A DNA stretch of 64,000 nt. Source: Amycolatopsis sp. NBC_00345. Its GTDB lineage: Bacteria > Actinomycetota > Actinomycetes > Mycobacteriales > Pseudonocardiaceae. The notes beneath the pieces were generated by a model. It had not been told where the DNA came from, did not search any database, and worked only from the letters and a program-made list of their open reading frames with translations. This document shows, piece by piece, positions 57,111 to 64,000 of this stretch (its first letter is position 1; every line of letters begins with the position of its first letter). The position numbers were made by a program, and so were the translations under genes. The DNA lies in assembly GCF_036116635.1 (NCBI RefSeq), contig NZ_CP107995.1, positions 558,001 through 622,000 of the forward strand, read 5' to 3'.

Positions 57111-57193
57111 CGCCCCAATGTGGCGTTGGTTGCGTTGAACGCACCGAACGCCACATTGGGTGCGCTGGACGCACCGAACGCCACATTGGGGCG
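57111..57193. repeat. Nested palindrome with 30-bp direct repeat (CCAATGTGGCGTT family)
   Basis: A left arm CGCCCCAATGTGGCGTT can pair with the right arm at 57177-57193 (17 bases, perfect) or with a partial second copy at 57147-57160. The two right arms belong to a 30-base direct repeat containing ACGCACCGAACGCCACATTG. It lies 25 bases after the HPr stop. It looks like a dispersed intergenic element that has duplicated one arm. Confidence 0.7.
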
Positions 57194-57217
57194 TAAACCC
57201 GCCAGAGTCACACGACA

Positions 57218-57487
57218 CTACTGAGCGTCGAGATCCGTGGCGACGAGCTCCGCGACCGCGTCCACCGCGGCCTCGGCCCCCTCGCCCTCAGCACTGATGA
57301 CGACCTCGTCGCCGTAGCCGGCGGCCAGCGTCATCAGGTTGAGCACGCTGCCGGCGGCCACCGGGTCGCCGCCGGCCTTGGCGATGCTCACCGCGACGGG
57401 CTGCGCCGCGGCCGCCTTGGCGACCAGCGCGGCCGGCCTGGCGTGCAGGCCCACCTTGCTGGCCACGGTGACTCGTTTCTCCGGCAT
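57218..57487 (-). CDS. ptsH: PTS phosphocarrier protein HPr
   Basis: An 89-residue HPr with the phosphorylated His15 in KVGLHARPAALVAKAA and Ser47 in the regulatory helix (AAGSVLNLMTLAAGYGD). It passes phosphate from enzyme I to the EIIA domain. Start: ATG at 57487 behind GAGTGAGGAC; a GTG 12 bases upstream is possible. It lies 27 bases behind the stop of EIIC, likely in the same transcript. Enzyme I is not in the window. Confidence 0.9.
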   Translation of the reverse strand: MPEKRVTVASKVGLHARPAALVAKAAAAQPVAVSIAKAGGDPVAAGSVLNLMTLAAGYGDEVVISAEGEGAEAAVDAVAELVATDLDAQ

Positions 57488-57526
57488 GTCCGTCCTCACT
57501 CTTCGTTCAGGTATCCGGTGGTGATC

Positions 57527-58765
57527 TTACTTCGCGGCGGTGCGTTCGAGGTCGGCCTCGACCGAGTCGTCCTCACGGCCCGGGGTGCGCAGGTTCCACT
57601 TCGTGATGACGAACCGGAACACCACGTAGTAGATGACGGCGAGGACCAGCCCGATCGGGATCAGCAGCCACGCCTTGTGGGCGGTGTCCAGCGACGAGTT
57701 CAGGGCGAAGTCGATCGCGCCGCCCGAGAACGAGAAGCCGAGCTTGATGCCGAGCGCGTTGCAGACCGCGAGCGAGACGCCGGTCATCACCGAGTGGAAG
57801 ATGTACAGCGGCCACGCGACGAACATGAACGCGAACTCGATCGGCTCCGTGACGCCCGTGATGAACGAGGTCAGCGCCGCCGAGATCATGATGCCGCCGA
57901 CGATCTTCTTCTGCGACGGCTTCGCGGTCTGCCAGATCGCCAGCGCCGCGGCGGGCAGGGCGAACATGAAGATCGGGAAGAAGCCGGTCATGAACGTGCC
58001 GGAACCCTGCACGTGGTTGAAGAAGTTGGTCAGGTCACCGCCGCCGAAGATGAACCACACCGGCACGTTCAGCAGCTGGTGCAGGCCGATCGGGATGAGC
58101 AGGCGGTTCAGGAAGCCGTAGATGCCGCCACCGATCACCGGTGAGCCGACGACCGCCTTGCCGATCGAGGTGATGCCCTCGTCGACGTACTTGAACAGCA
58201 GGCCGAAGATCACGCCGAGGATGATCATCGCCAGCGCGGTGATGATCGGCACGAACCGGCGCCCGCCGAAGAACGCCAGCCAGGCCGGCAGCTTGATGCG
58301 GTGGTAACGCTGCCACAGCAGCGCCGCCACGATGCCGGAGACGACACCGGTCAGCACGCTGTAGGGCCAGTGGATGGGCGCACCGTCCCAGCCGGCCTTG
58401 TAGCCCTGCTGGCTGTTGATCGGCGCGATGGCCTGGATGACCTTGTTGAAGACGACCCAGCCGACGGCCGCGGCGACGGCGGTCGAACCGTCGCCCTTGC
58501 GGGCGAAGCCGACCGCGATGCCGATCGCGAACAGCAGCGGCAGCCAGTCGAACAGGCCACCGCCCGCCGCGCCGATCACGGCCGCGACCTTGTCCCAGCC
58601 CAGCCCGTCCTTGCCGAACACGTCGTCCTGGCCGAGCCGGTTCAGCAGACCGGCCGCGGGCAGGGTGGCGATGGGCAGCATGAGGCTGCGGCCGAAGCGC
58701 TGCAGACCGGCGAGGCCGCTGCCGCTCTTCTTGCCCTTCGCCCCCTCCGCGGTGGTGGCGCTCAT
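57527..58765 (-). CDS. PTS permease EIIC, N-acetylglucosamine/glucose family
   Basis: A 412-residue membrane protein with about ten hydrophobic helices and the glucose-family EIIC motifs: SLMLPIATLPAAGLLNRLG at the N-terminus, FGRSLMLP before it, FGGGDLTNFFN, and ITGVTEPIEFAFMF (the G-x-T-E-P-I/L-E signature). No EIIB or EIIA is fused; both are encoded divergently at 59800-60488. With DasR control, N-acetylglucosamine is the likely sugar. GGAGGT seven bases before the ATG supports the start, which overlaps the DasR-like stop (ATGA). Confidence 0.9.
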   Translation of the reverse strand: MSATTAEGAKGKKSGSGLAGLQRFGRSLMLPIATLPAAGLLNRLGQDDVFGKDGLGWDKVAAVIGAAGGGLFDWLPLLFAIGIAVGFARKGDGSTAVAAAVGWVVFNKVIQAIAPINSQQGYKAGWDGAPIHWPYSVLTGVVSGIVAALLWQRYHRIKLPAWLAFFGGRRFVPIITALAMIILGVIFGLLFKYVDEGITSIGKAVVGSPVIGGGIYGFLNRLLIPIGLHQLLNVPVWFIFGGGDLTNFFNHVQGSGTFMTGFFPIFMFALPAAALAIWQTAKPSQKKIVGGIMISAALTSFITGVTEPIEFAFMFVAWPLYIFHSVMTGVSLAVCNALGIKLGFSFSGGAIDFALNSSLDTAHKAWLLIPIGLVLAVIYYVVFRFVITKWNLRTPGREDDSVEADLERTAAK

Positions 58766-59559
58766 CGGGTACCTCCATAGTGGGGTTCGTGGCCGGAATC
58801 CGGGGTGTTCCGGTCCAACTGCATGGTCACCTGGTAGTGGTCTCCCCGGTACCAGGACGTCATGTCCTCGACCGGCTCTCCGTTCGCGCTGGAGACCCGG
58901 CGGAAGACCAGGAGCGGACTGCCGGTGCGCATGCCGAGCAAGCGCGCCGTTTCGCGGTCCGCGGACTCGGCCCACACCGTCTGGTACGCCTGGTCCGGGC
59001 GGAGGTCGAAGGCCTCGCCGAGCTGGGCGTACAGCGAACGGGACAGGTCGAGGTCGAGCAGGCCGGGGGTCCGGCCCGCGTGGTACCAGCCGCGTTCCAC
59101 GGCCAGTGGCACTCCGTCGGCGCGCCGCAGCCGCACGAGGCGGTGGGCGGGCACGCCCTCACCGAGGCCCAGTGCGTGGGCCGAGGTCACCGGCGGGATC
59201 TCCGTGGCGGTCGAGACGACCTCCGTGGTCGTGGTGAGCCCGCGCCGGCGCATGTCGTCGGTGAACGACATCAGGTAGAGCTGCAGCTCCATCCGCCGCG
59301 CCGCGGTGAAGGTGCCCTTGCCGCGCACCCGGGCCAGCAGGCCCTCCTCGACGAGCTTCCCGATCGCCGAGCGGACTGTGAGCCGCGAGACACCGTAACG
59401 CTGGGCGAGCTCCCGCTCCGACGGGATCGGTGATCCCGGCGGCAGCTCTCGCTCGACCGAGCGGCGCAGGATCTCCCGCAGCTGGGCGTGCTTGGGCGTG
59501 GGCCCGTTCACCACCCGCTCGACCCGATCGGGTGGCGGGACGTGCGCGGCCGCGCTCAT
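58762..59559 (-). CDS. dasR: GntR/HutC-family regulator, DasR-like
   Basis: A 265-residue regulator with an N-terminal winged helix-turn-helix (PIPSERELAQRYGVSRLTVR, LVEEGLLARVRGKGTF) and a UTRA ligand domain (LVRLRRADGVPLAVERGWY, LGMRTGSPLLVFRRVS). DasR senses amino-sugar phosphates and represses PTS and chitin genes. Assignment rests on similarity, on the PTS neighbours and on a dre-like site 70 bases upstream of its start. I choose MSAAAHV (ATG at 59559) behind GGGAGGG; a GTG nine bases upstream is possible. Confidence 0.85.
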   Translation of the reverse strand: MSAAAHVPPPDRVERVVNGPTPKHAQLREILRRSVERELPPGSPIPSERELAQRYGVSRLTVRSAIGKLVEEGLLARVRGKGTFTAARRMELQLYLMSFTDDMRRRGLTTTTEVVSTATEIPPVTSAHALGLGEGVPAHRLVRLRRADGVPLAVERGWYHAGRTPGLLDLDLSRSLYAQLGEAFDLRPDQAYQTVWAESADRETARLLGMRTGSPLLVFRRVSSANGEPVEDMTSWYRGDHYQVTMQLDRNTPDSGHEPHYGGTR

Positions 59560-59628
59560 CGGCGTCACCCTCCCTCGTCTCGTCGCACCGAAACCGGTGC
59601 TCGCGTCCGGGCCGGAAGATTGGTACGT

Positions 59629-59644
59629 TCCGGTCTAGACCAAT
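59629..59644. promoter_or_regulatory. dre-like DasR operator
   Basis: TCCGGTCTAGACCAAT contains the 10-base core GGTCTAGACC of the DasR-responsive element (consensus near ACTGGTCTAGACCACT). It lies between the regulator gene and the divergent EIIB gene, so it can control both directions. Binding is inferred from the match. Confidence 0.8.
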
Positions 59645-59799
59645 GACATGATGGGGCAGGATGCTCCGGCGGGCGAGCGGGTGTCAACCACCGTTATGCG
59701 TTCGTGGCCGATCGCGGCGTGCATGCCGACGAACGGCGTAGTAAAGCTGGAACTCCAGCCTGCTCACGTGGGAAAGCAACAGGAAACGAGGAGGCCGCG

Positions 59800-60036
59800 A
59801 TGGCGGACGACAGGCCGGAGAAGATTCTCGCGGCACTCGGCGGATCGGACAACGTCGTCGAGATCGAAGGCTGCATCACGCGGCTGCGGTGCGAGCTGGA
59901 GGACATGAGCCTGATCGACGAGCCGGCGCTCAAGGCCGCGGGCGCGATGGGCGTGGTGAAGATGGGCTCGGCCGTGCAGGTGATCGTCGGCCCCGAGGCC
60001 GACACGATCGCCAGCGACATCGAGGACCTGATGTGA
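59800..60036 (+). CDS. PTS component EIIB (glucose/GlcNAc family)
   Basis: A 78-residue free EIIB. The phosphorylated Cys is Cys25 in VVEIEGCITRLRCELED, and KAAGAMGVVKMGSAVQVIVG matches the domain end. It receives phosphate from EIIA and passes it to the sugar carried by EIIC (57527-58765). ATG at 59800 behind CGAGGAGG. The stop overlaps the GTG of EIIA. Confidence 0.9.
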   Translation: MADDRPEKILAALGGSDNVVEIEGCITRLRCELEDMSLIDEPALKAAGAMGVVKMGSAVQVIVGPEADTIASDIEDLM

Positions 60037-60488
60037 GCCTGCGGATCCTGAGCCCCGTCGCCGGGAAGGTCGTCGCGATCACCGAGGTGCCGGACCCGGT
60101 GTTCGCCGAGGCCATGGTCGGCCCCGGCATCGCCGTGGTGCCGAGCGGCGGTCGCTCCGACGCCGTCTCGCCGGTCGACGGCACCGTCGTGACGCTGCAC
60201 CCGCACGCGTACGTGGTGGCCACCGAGGACGGCCGCGCCGTGCTCGTCCACCTGGGCATCGACACGGTGAAGGAGAAGGGCGAGGGCTTCACCCTCCACG
60301 TGGTGAAGGGCGAGGCGGTGCGCGCCGGGCAGCCGGTGGTGGGCTGGGACCCGGAGGCCGTCGCGGCCGCCGGCTACTCGCCGATCGTGCCGGTGGTCGG
60401 GCTGGACGCGCCGGCCGAGGTGCTCGCGGACCTGGAGCCCGGGCGCGAGGTCGCCGCCGGCGACCCGCTGTTCACCTGGAGCGACTGA
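60033..60488 (+). CDS. crr: PTS component EIIA (Crr type)
   Basis: A 151-residue EIIA-Glc-like protein. Both active-site His are seen: LHPHAYVVATEDG (His58) and GRAVLVHLGIDTVKEKGEGF (His73, phosphorylated). The C-terminal AGDPLFTWSD fits the family. It takes phosphate from HPr and gives it to EIIB; in some bacteria it also regulates other uptake systems. GTG start in a GTGA overlap with EIIB. Confidence 0.9.
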   Translation: MSLRILSPVAGKVVAITEVPDPVFAEAMVGPGIAVVPSGGRSDAVSPVDGTVVTLHPHAYVVATEDGRAVLVHLGIDTVKEKGEGFTLHVVKGEAVRAGQPVVGWDPEAVAAAGYSPIVPVVGLDAPAEVLADLEPGREVAAGDPLFTWSD

Positions 60489-60505
60489 ACGATTTCGCAC
60501 GACAG

Positions 60506-60546
60506 CAGGGCCCCTTGTGGACGGCGACCGTCCACAAGGGGCCCTG
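60506..60546. terminator. 19-bp perfect hairpin between crr and the Rieske gene
   Basis: Arm CAGGGCCCCTTGTGGACGG pairs perfectly with its reverse complement around a three-base loop (CGA). The flanking genes converge, so it should stop transcription from both sides. Confidence 0.8.
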
Positions 60547-60577
60547 TTCGTGGTGGTGGGCAGGGGTTTCCGCCTCG

Positions 60578-61006
60578 TCAGGCGGTGGTGACCTGTCCGT
60601 TCTCGACCTTCACGTTCACCTTCGGCAACGGCTTGTCCGCGGGCCCCTTCTTCACCGCGCCGGTGAGCGCGTCGAAGACCGAGCCGTGGCACGGGCAGTC
60701 CAGCTCGCCGCCCTTGGGCGCGTTGACGGTGCAGCCCTGGTGCGTGCAGATGGCGCTGAAGCAGGCGACGGTCCCGGCGGTGGGCTGGGCGACGATCACG
60801 TCCTGGCCGTCCGGGGTCTTGGCGGATTTCGCCTCGCCCACGGGCACTTCGGCCAGCGCGATCACCTTTCCGCCCGGCTTCGGGGCTTCCGCGCTCGCCC
60901 CCGAGCCACCGCCGCAGGCGGCGAGGGCCACGGTGCCCACGGCGGCACCGGCCACGGCGGCCCCGGTGGTGAGGACGGAACGGCGTGAGTGCAGTTCGGC
61001 AGTCAT
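60578..61006 (-). CDS. Rieske [2Fe-2S] lipoprotein with Tat-type signal
   Basis: A 142-residue protein. The N-terminus HSRRSVLTTGAAVAGAAVG is a twin-arginine signal and leads to a lipobox LAACGGG, so it is probably exported folded and anchored outside. The Rieske cluster ligands are in CTHQGCTV and CPCHGSVFD (two Cys, two His). It could carry electrons for an extracytoplasmic oxidoreductase; no partner is adjacent. It is divergent from a membrane-protein gene, with a paired inverted repeat in between. Confidence 0.9.
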   Translation of the reverse strand: MTAELHSRRSVLTTGAAVAGAAVGTVALAACGGGSGASAEAPKPGGKVIALAEVPVGEAKSAKTPDGQDVIVAQPTAGTVACFSAICTHQGCTVNAPKGGELDCPCHGSVFDALTGAVKKGPADKPLPKVNVKVENGQVTTA

Positions 61007-61032
61007 ACCCCTGGGAACGAGATCCGGGCCGG

Positions 61033-61085
61033 TCCGGTTCACCGGTTCGGCGAGAATTTTCGCCCGCCCCCGCCGGTGAACCGGA
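61033..61085. promoter_or_regulatory. Inverted repeat in the Rieske / membrane-protein divergent region
   Basis: Perfect 13-base arms TCCGGTTCACCGG and CCGGTGAACCGGA lie 27 bases apart, each itself partly symmetric (CCGGT-ACCGG type). They sit between the two start codons (61006 and 61148). Two half-sites bound by one regulator controlling both genes is the simplest reading; the protein is unknown. Confidence 0.5.
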
Positions 61086-61147
61086 TCGGGGCGGGATCCG
61101 TGTACCTGCCGAAGGGATCCAGGGTGGGTCGGAGTGGAGGTTCGGTC

Positions 61148-61534
61148 ATGGACAAGTGGTTCCGCGTGCTCGCGGCGGTGGGGCTGGTGGGCTCGGCGTT
61201 GGTGCACTTCTACCTGTACTGGGGCAGTGGTTACTCGGACATCGACGTGGTCGGCCCGCTGTTCCTGCTCAACGGCGTCGCGGGCGTCGTGATCGCGGTC
61301 GCCGTGCTGTTCTGGAAGCACTGGCTGCCCGCGCTGGCGGCGTTCGGCTTCGGCGCCGTGACGCTGGTGTCGTACTTCCTGGCCACGTCGGTCGGGTTCT
61401 TCGGGGTGCACGACCAGTTCAACAGCCAGTTCGAGTACTGGGGCGTGGTGACCGAGGCGCTCTGCGTGATCTTCGGGCTCGTCCTGCTGGTCCGCGACCT
61501 CCAGTCCCGCCGGGCGGTGACCGTGTCCCGCTGA
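61148..61534 (+). CDS. Small four-helix membrane protein of unknown function
   Basis: A 128-residue protein with four hydrophobic helices: about residues 7-25, 36-57, 62-84 and 97-115. MDKWFRVLAAVGLVGSALVHFYLYW opens it (a His in helix 1), and FFGVHDQFNSQFEYWG lies between helices 3 and 4. I do not recognise a named family. GGAGG eight bases before the ATG supports the start. It is divergent from the Rieske lipoprotein, so joint control is possible. Confidence 0.75.
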   Translation: MDKWFRVLAAVGLVGSALVHFYLYWGSGYSDIDVVGPLFLLNGVAGVVIAVAVLFWKHWLPALAAFGFGAVTLVSYFLATSVGFFGVHDQFNSQFEYWGVVTEALCVIFGLVLLVRDLQSRRAVTVSR

Positions 61535-61675
61535 GGGCACCGGTTCGGGCGGCGACGTGGGTTTCACCTGTCGCCGCACCGTTGTCGGCCATGACGCGTT
61601 TCGGGCGCCTTGAACTTCCTTGCCGCCTGCCAACCCCTGATCCTGCTACCCGGTCGGGTGAAAAGCCGTCCGGAG

Positions 61676-61700
61676 TGTCGCGAGGGGACCTTTCGCGACA
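61676..61700. terminator. Hairpin between the membrane-protein gene and the prepilin peptidase gene
   Basis: Arms TGTCGCGA and TCGCGACA pair over eight bases around a nine-base loop, 142 bases after the preceding stop. It is weaker than the other hairpins and could instead be an operator for the following gene. Confidence 0.4.
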
Positions 61701-61745
61701 GCGTTTGATTGCCTGCGAGGGCCGTTCCCTGCCAGCGTGGACGGC

Positions 61746-62651
61746 ATGGAATGGGGACTGTTCTTGCTGGTCGTAGCGGCCGGCACCCTCGCCTCGACGG
61801 GCGCGGGGCTACTGGTGCGTGGAGCCGCCGCGCCGATTTCGCTCAGGCTCGCGGCGGTGGTCGCGGGTGCCGGGGCGGCGATCGTCGCGTGGCGGTGGCA
61901 GGCGGGTGGCTGGCCGGGCTGGTGGCTGCCGGTCACCTGGCTCGTCACGGTGCTCGGCGTGCCGCTCGCACTGGCCGACCTCCGCCACCGGCGGCTGCCG
62001 GACGTCCTGACCCTGCCCGCGTACCCGCTCCTCGCCGCCGGTCTGGCCGGCGGCGGGCTCGAAACGCTCACCGCCGCCCTCACCGGCGTCCTGCTGTTCG
62101 GCGGCGCACACCTGCTGGTCCGCCACTTCGCGCCAGGACAGCTCGGCGCGGGGGATGTGAAGCTGACCGGCATCCTCGGCGCCGTGCTGGGCGCTGTCGG
62201 ATGGCCCGCGCTCGCCTTCGCCGCCGTGGCCGCCAGTGTGCTGAGCGCCGCCCTCGCCGCTGCCGGTCACATCCACGCCGTGACCCGACGGCCCCCGGAA
62301 AACCCCGCACCCAAGCCAAAACCGGGCGCCGGGCCGGCGCACCGGACCACCCACCCGCCTGCCTCGGCAGTCTCTGCCGCAGCGGCCGATGAGTCGCTGT
62401 CTACGCCCGTCCCGCACCGGACCACCCACCCGCATGCCTCGGTGATCTCTGCGGCTGCGGCCGAGGACCCGCCACCCGCGTCGGCGCCGAGTTGCCACCC
62501 GACCGGCGTGCCCCACCACCGAGCGGCCCAGCCCCGCACCCCGGGCCGCTCCCACCGGTCACCGCGGGTGCCGCACGGTCCGGCGTTGCTGCTGGCCACC
62601 TGGCTGTGCGCCGTGTTCGCCGGGCCGGGATCGGGGGTGGCGACGAGCTGA
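61746..62651 (+). CDS. A24-family prepilin peptidase with repeat-containing tail
   Basis: A 301-residue membrane aspartic peptidase. The two catalytic Asp are Asp78 in ALADLRHRRLPDVLTLP and Asp137 in QLGAGDVKLTG. The methyltransferase half of large prepilin peptidases is absent. From about residue 180 an extra soluble stretch contains two 25-residue repeats (HRTTHPPASAVSAAAADE type), then a last hydrophobic helix (ALLLATWLCAVFAG). It should cut the leader of type IV pilin-like or Tad pilin proteins. No pilus gene is in the window. Start ATG at 61746, or GTG at 61737. Confidence 0.85.
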   Translation: MEWGLFLLVVAAGTLASTGAGLLVRGAAAPISLRLAAVVAGAGAAIVAWRWQAGGWPGWWLPVTWLVTVLGVPLALADLRHRRLPDVLTLPAYPLLAAGLAGGGLETLTAALTGVLLFGGAHLLVRHFAPGQLGAGDVKLTGILGAVLGAVGWPALAFAAVAASVLSAALAAAGHIHAVTRRPPENPAPKPKPGAGPAHRTTHPPASAVSAAAADESLSTPVPHRTTHPHASVISAAAAEDPPPASAPSCHPTGVPHHRAAQPRTPGRSHRSPRVPHGPALLLATWLCAVFAGPGSGVATS

Positions 62652-62695
62652 GGGGTTCCCGCCTGCGCCGGCGGGGGACGTGACAGGATTACCCG

Positions 62696-63883
62696 GTGTT
62701 GCGCTGGATCACCGCAGGAGAATCACACGGACCCGCCCTCGCCGCTGTGCTCGAGGGCCTGCCCGCCGGAGTGGCGGTGACCACCGATGACCTCACCGCG
62801 CAGCTCGCGCGGCGGCGGCTCGGATTCGGCCGCAGCCCGCGGATGGGCTTCGAGACCGACAACGTGCAGTTCCTCGGCGGCGTCCGCCACGGGCTGTCGC
62901 AGGGCGGCCCCATCGCGGTGCAGATCGAGAACGCCGAGTGGCCCAAGTGGGAGCAGGTCATGGCGGCCGACCCCGTGGACCCCGAGGTGCTCGCCGGCCT
63001 GGCGCGCAACGAGCCGCTGACCCGGCCCCGGCCCGGGCACGCCGACCTGCCCGGCATGCAGAAGTACGGCTTCGACGAGGCGCGACCCGTCCTCGAACGC
63101 GCGAGCGCCCGCGAGACCGCTTCGCGCACGGCGCTGGGCACGGTGGCGCGGAACTTCCTGCGCCAGCTGCTGGGCGTCGAGGTGCTGAGCCACGTCGTGT
63201 CCATCGGTGGCGCGGACGCGCCCGAAGGGCCGCTGCCGCAGCCGGGCGACCTCGCCGCCGTGGACGAGAGCCCCGTGCGGGCGTTCTCGGCCGCGGGCAC
63301 CGAGGCCATGGTCGCCGAGGTGGACGCTGTCCGCAAAGCCGGCGACACCGTCGGCGGCGTGATCGAGGTGATCGCCTACGGGCTGCCGCCGGGCCTCGGC
63401 TCGCACGTGCACTGGGACCGCAGGCTCGACGCCCGCCTCGCCGGCGCGCTGATGGGCGTGCAGGCCATGAAGGGCGTCGAGGTCGGCGACGGCTTCACCA
63501 CCGCCCGCCGCTGGGGCAGCCAGGCGCACGACGAGATCGACCGCGGCACCGGCCCGGTCGGCGTCACCCGCCGGTCCAACCGCGCGGGTGGGCTGGAGGG
63601 CGGCATCACCAACGGCGAGCCGCTGCGCGTGCGCGTCGCGATGAAGCCGATCTCCACCGTGCCGAAGGCGCTGTCCACTGTGGACGTCCGGACGGGCGAG
63701 CCCGCCGTCGCCATCCACCAGCGCTCCGACGTGTGCGCCGTGCCCCGCGCGGGTGTGGTGCTGGAGTCGGTGGTCGCGCTGGTGCTGGCCGACGCCGCGC
63801 TGGAGAAGTTCGGCGGCGACTCGCTGGCCGAGAGCAAGCGCAACGCCGAGGGCTACCTGAAGGCGCTCGAGGAGCGCTGGTGA
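62696..63883 (+). CDS. aroC: Chorismate synthase
   Basis: A 395-residue enzyme forming chorismate from 5-enolpyruvylshikimate 3-phosphate with reduced FMN. Signatures: ITAGESHGPALAAVLEGLP at the start, RPGHADLPGMQKYG, RASARETASRTALG, and RSNRAGGLEGGITNGEPLRV. Length and motifs are normal. GTG start. Its TGA overlaps the GTG of aroK (GTGA), as is typical in actinobacterial aroC-aroK-aroB clusters. Confidence 0.97.
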   Translation: MLRWITAGESHGPALAAVLEGLPAGVAVTTDDLTAQLARRRLGFGRSPRMGFETDNVQFLGGVRHGLSQGGPIAVQIENAEWPKWEQVMAADPVDPEVLAGLARNEPLTRPRPGHADLPGMQKYGFDEARPVLERASARETASRTALGTVARNFLRQLLGVEVLSHVVSIGGADAPEGPLPQPGDLAAVDESPVRAFSAAGTEAMVAEVDAVRKAGDTVGGVIEVIAYGLPPGLGSHVHWDRRLDARLAGALMGVQAMKGVEVGDGFTTARRWGSQAHDEIDRGTGPVGVTRRSNRAGGLEGGITNGEPLRVRVAMKPISTVPKALSTVDVRTGEPAVAIHQRSDVCAVPRAGVVLESVVALVLADAALEKFGGDSLAESKRNAEGYLKALEERW

Positions 63884-64000
63884 GCCCCCGCGCGGTGGTC
63901 GTCGGCCCGCCCGGCTCGGGCAAGAGCACGGTCGGCCCACTGCTCGCCGACGCGCTCGGTGTGGTGTTCCGCGACACCGACGACGACATCGTCGCGCGGG
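63880..64000 (+). CDS. aroK: Shikimate kinase, N-terminal part (runs off the window)
   Basis: The first 40 codons of a P-loop kinase: VVVGPPGSGKSTVGPLLADALG (Walker A GPPGSGKST) and FRDTDDDIVAR, which matches the shikimate-binding D-x-D of shikimate kinase. The position directly after aroC supports the call. The rest lies beyond the window. Confidence 0.92.
   Translation, partial: MSPRAVVVGPPGSGKSTVGPLLADALGVVFRDTDDDIVAR

Overview
The window is a high-GC (about 70 % or more by eye) actinobacterial chromosome segment with many GTG starts and many 4-base stop/start overlaps. An Asp23 envelope-stress cluster, an F420-type luciferase-like oxidoreductase, a DasR/GlcNAc-type PTS locus, an Rv2578c-type radical SAM protein, a LigC-type ligase and several P450s together point to the Pseudonocardiaceae, most likely an Amycolatopsis relative. 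That placement is inference from gene content and style; no rRNA is present. I saw no tRNA, rRNA or CRISPR array.

Layout. 1-10191: end of a LysR regulator, a TAP-like lipoprotein that has lost its nucleophile, LigC, and a minus-strand Asp23/Gls24 cluster (two membrane partners, Asp23 proteins, a 59-residue membrane protein, an ECF sigma factor, a RibD-like reductase). These are followed by ZapE, a PAP2 phosphatase and a D-amino-acid oxidase. 10192-14540: an AT-richer insert with a three-gene operon encoding an AAA/ABC-type ATPase, a stand-alone TOPRIM-like protein and a DUF262 protein. It is the best candidate here for an undescribed (probably antiphage) system. 14541-22704: housekeeping and metabolic genes (DUF2252, RocD, PPK2, S9 peptidase, LLM oxidoreductase, P450). 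22864-28799: an iron-box-controlled siderophore operon (decarboxylase, N-monooxygenase, NIS synthetase, glutamine-synthetase-like ligase), every junction a GTGA overlap and with no acyltransferase gene. 28929-32344: SthA, then a radical SAM gene under two SOS-box-like sites, with an intein inserted inside the iron-sulfur motif.

32945-44318: aspS, a DUF389 membrane protein, a kinase-like protein, an SGNH hydrolase, a metallophosphoesterase, a TetR-P450 pair with an operator-like palindrome, RarA, an acireductone-dioxygenase-like cupin and a 3-hydroxyisobutyrate-dehydrogenase-like enzyme. 44449-51712: the conserved block DUF948, DUF6167-like, alaS, ruvX, mltG, aroE. MltG carries a cytoplasmic tail built from tandem repeats. 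51756-57012: a GrpB-methyltransferase fusion, a D-2-hydroxyacid dehydrogenase, a phosphoribosyltransferase, a TAP hydrolase and a beta-lactamase-like serine hydrolase. 57218-60488: HPr, EIIC and a DasR-like regulator, divergent from EIIB and EIIA across a dre-like site. 60578-64000: a Rieske lipoprotein, a membrane protein, an A24 prepilin peptidase, aroC and the start of aroK.

Two features cut across the window. Long, near-perfect hairpins sit at operon ends, several from recognisable repeat families. The 11-mer TCCACTGTGGA recurs inside coding sequences more often than base composition would predict.
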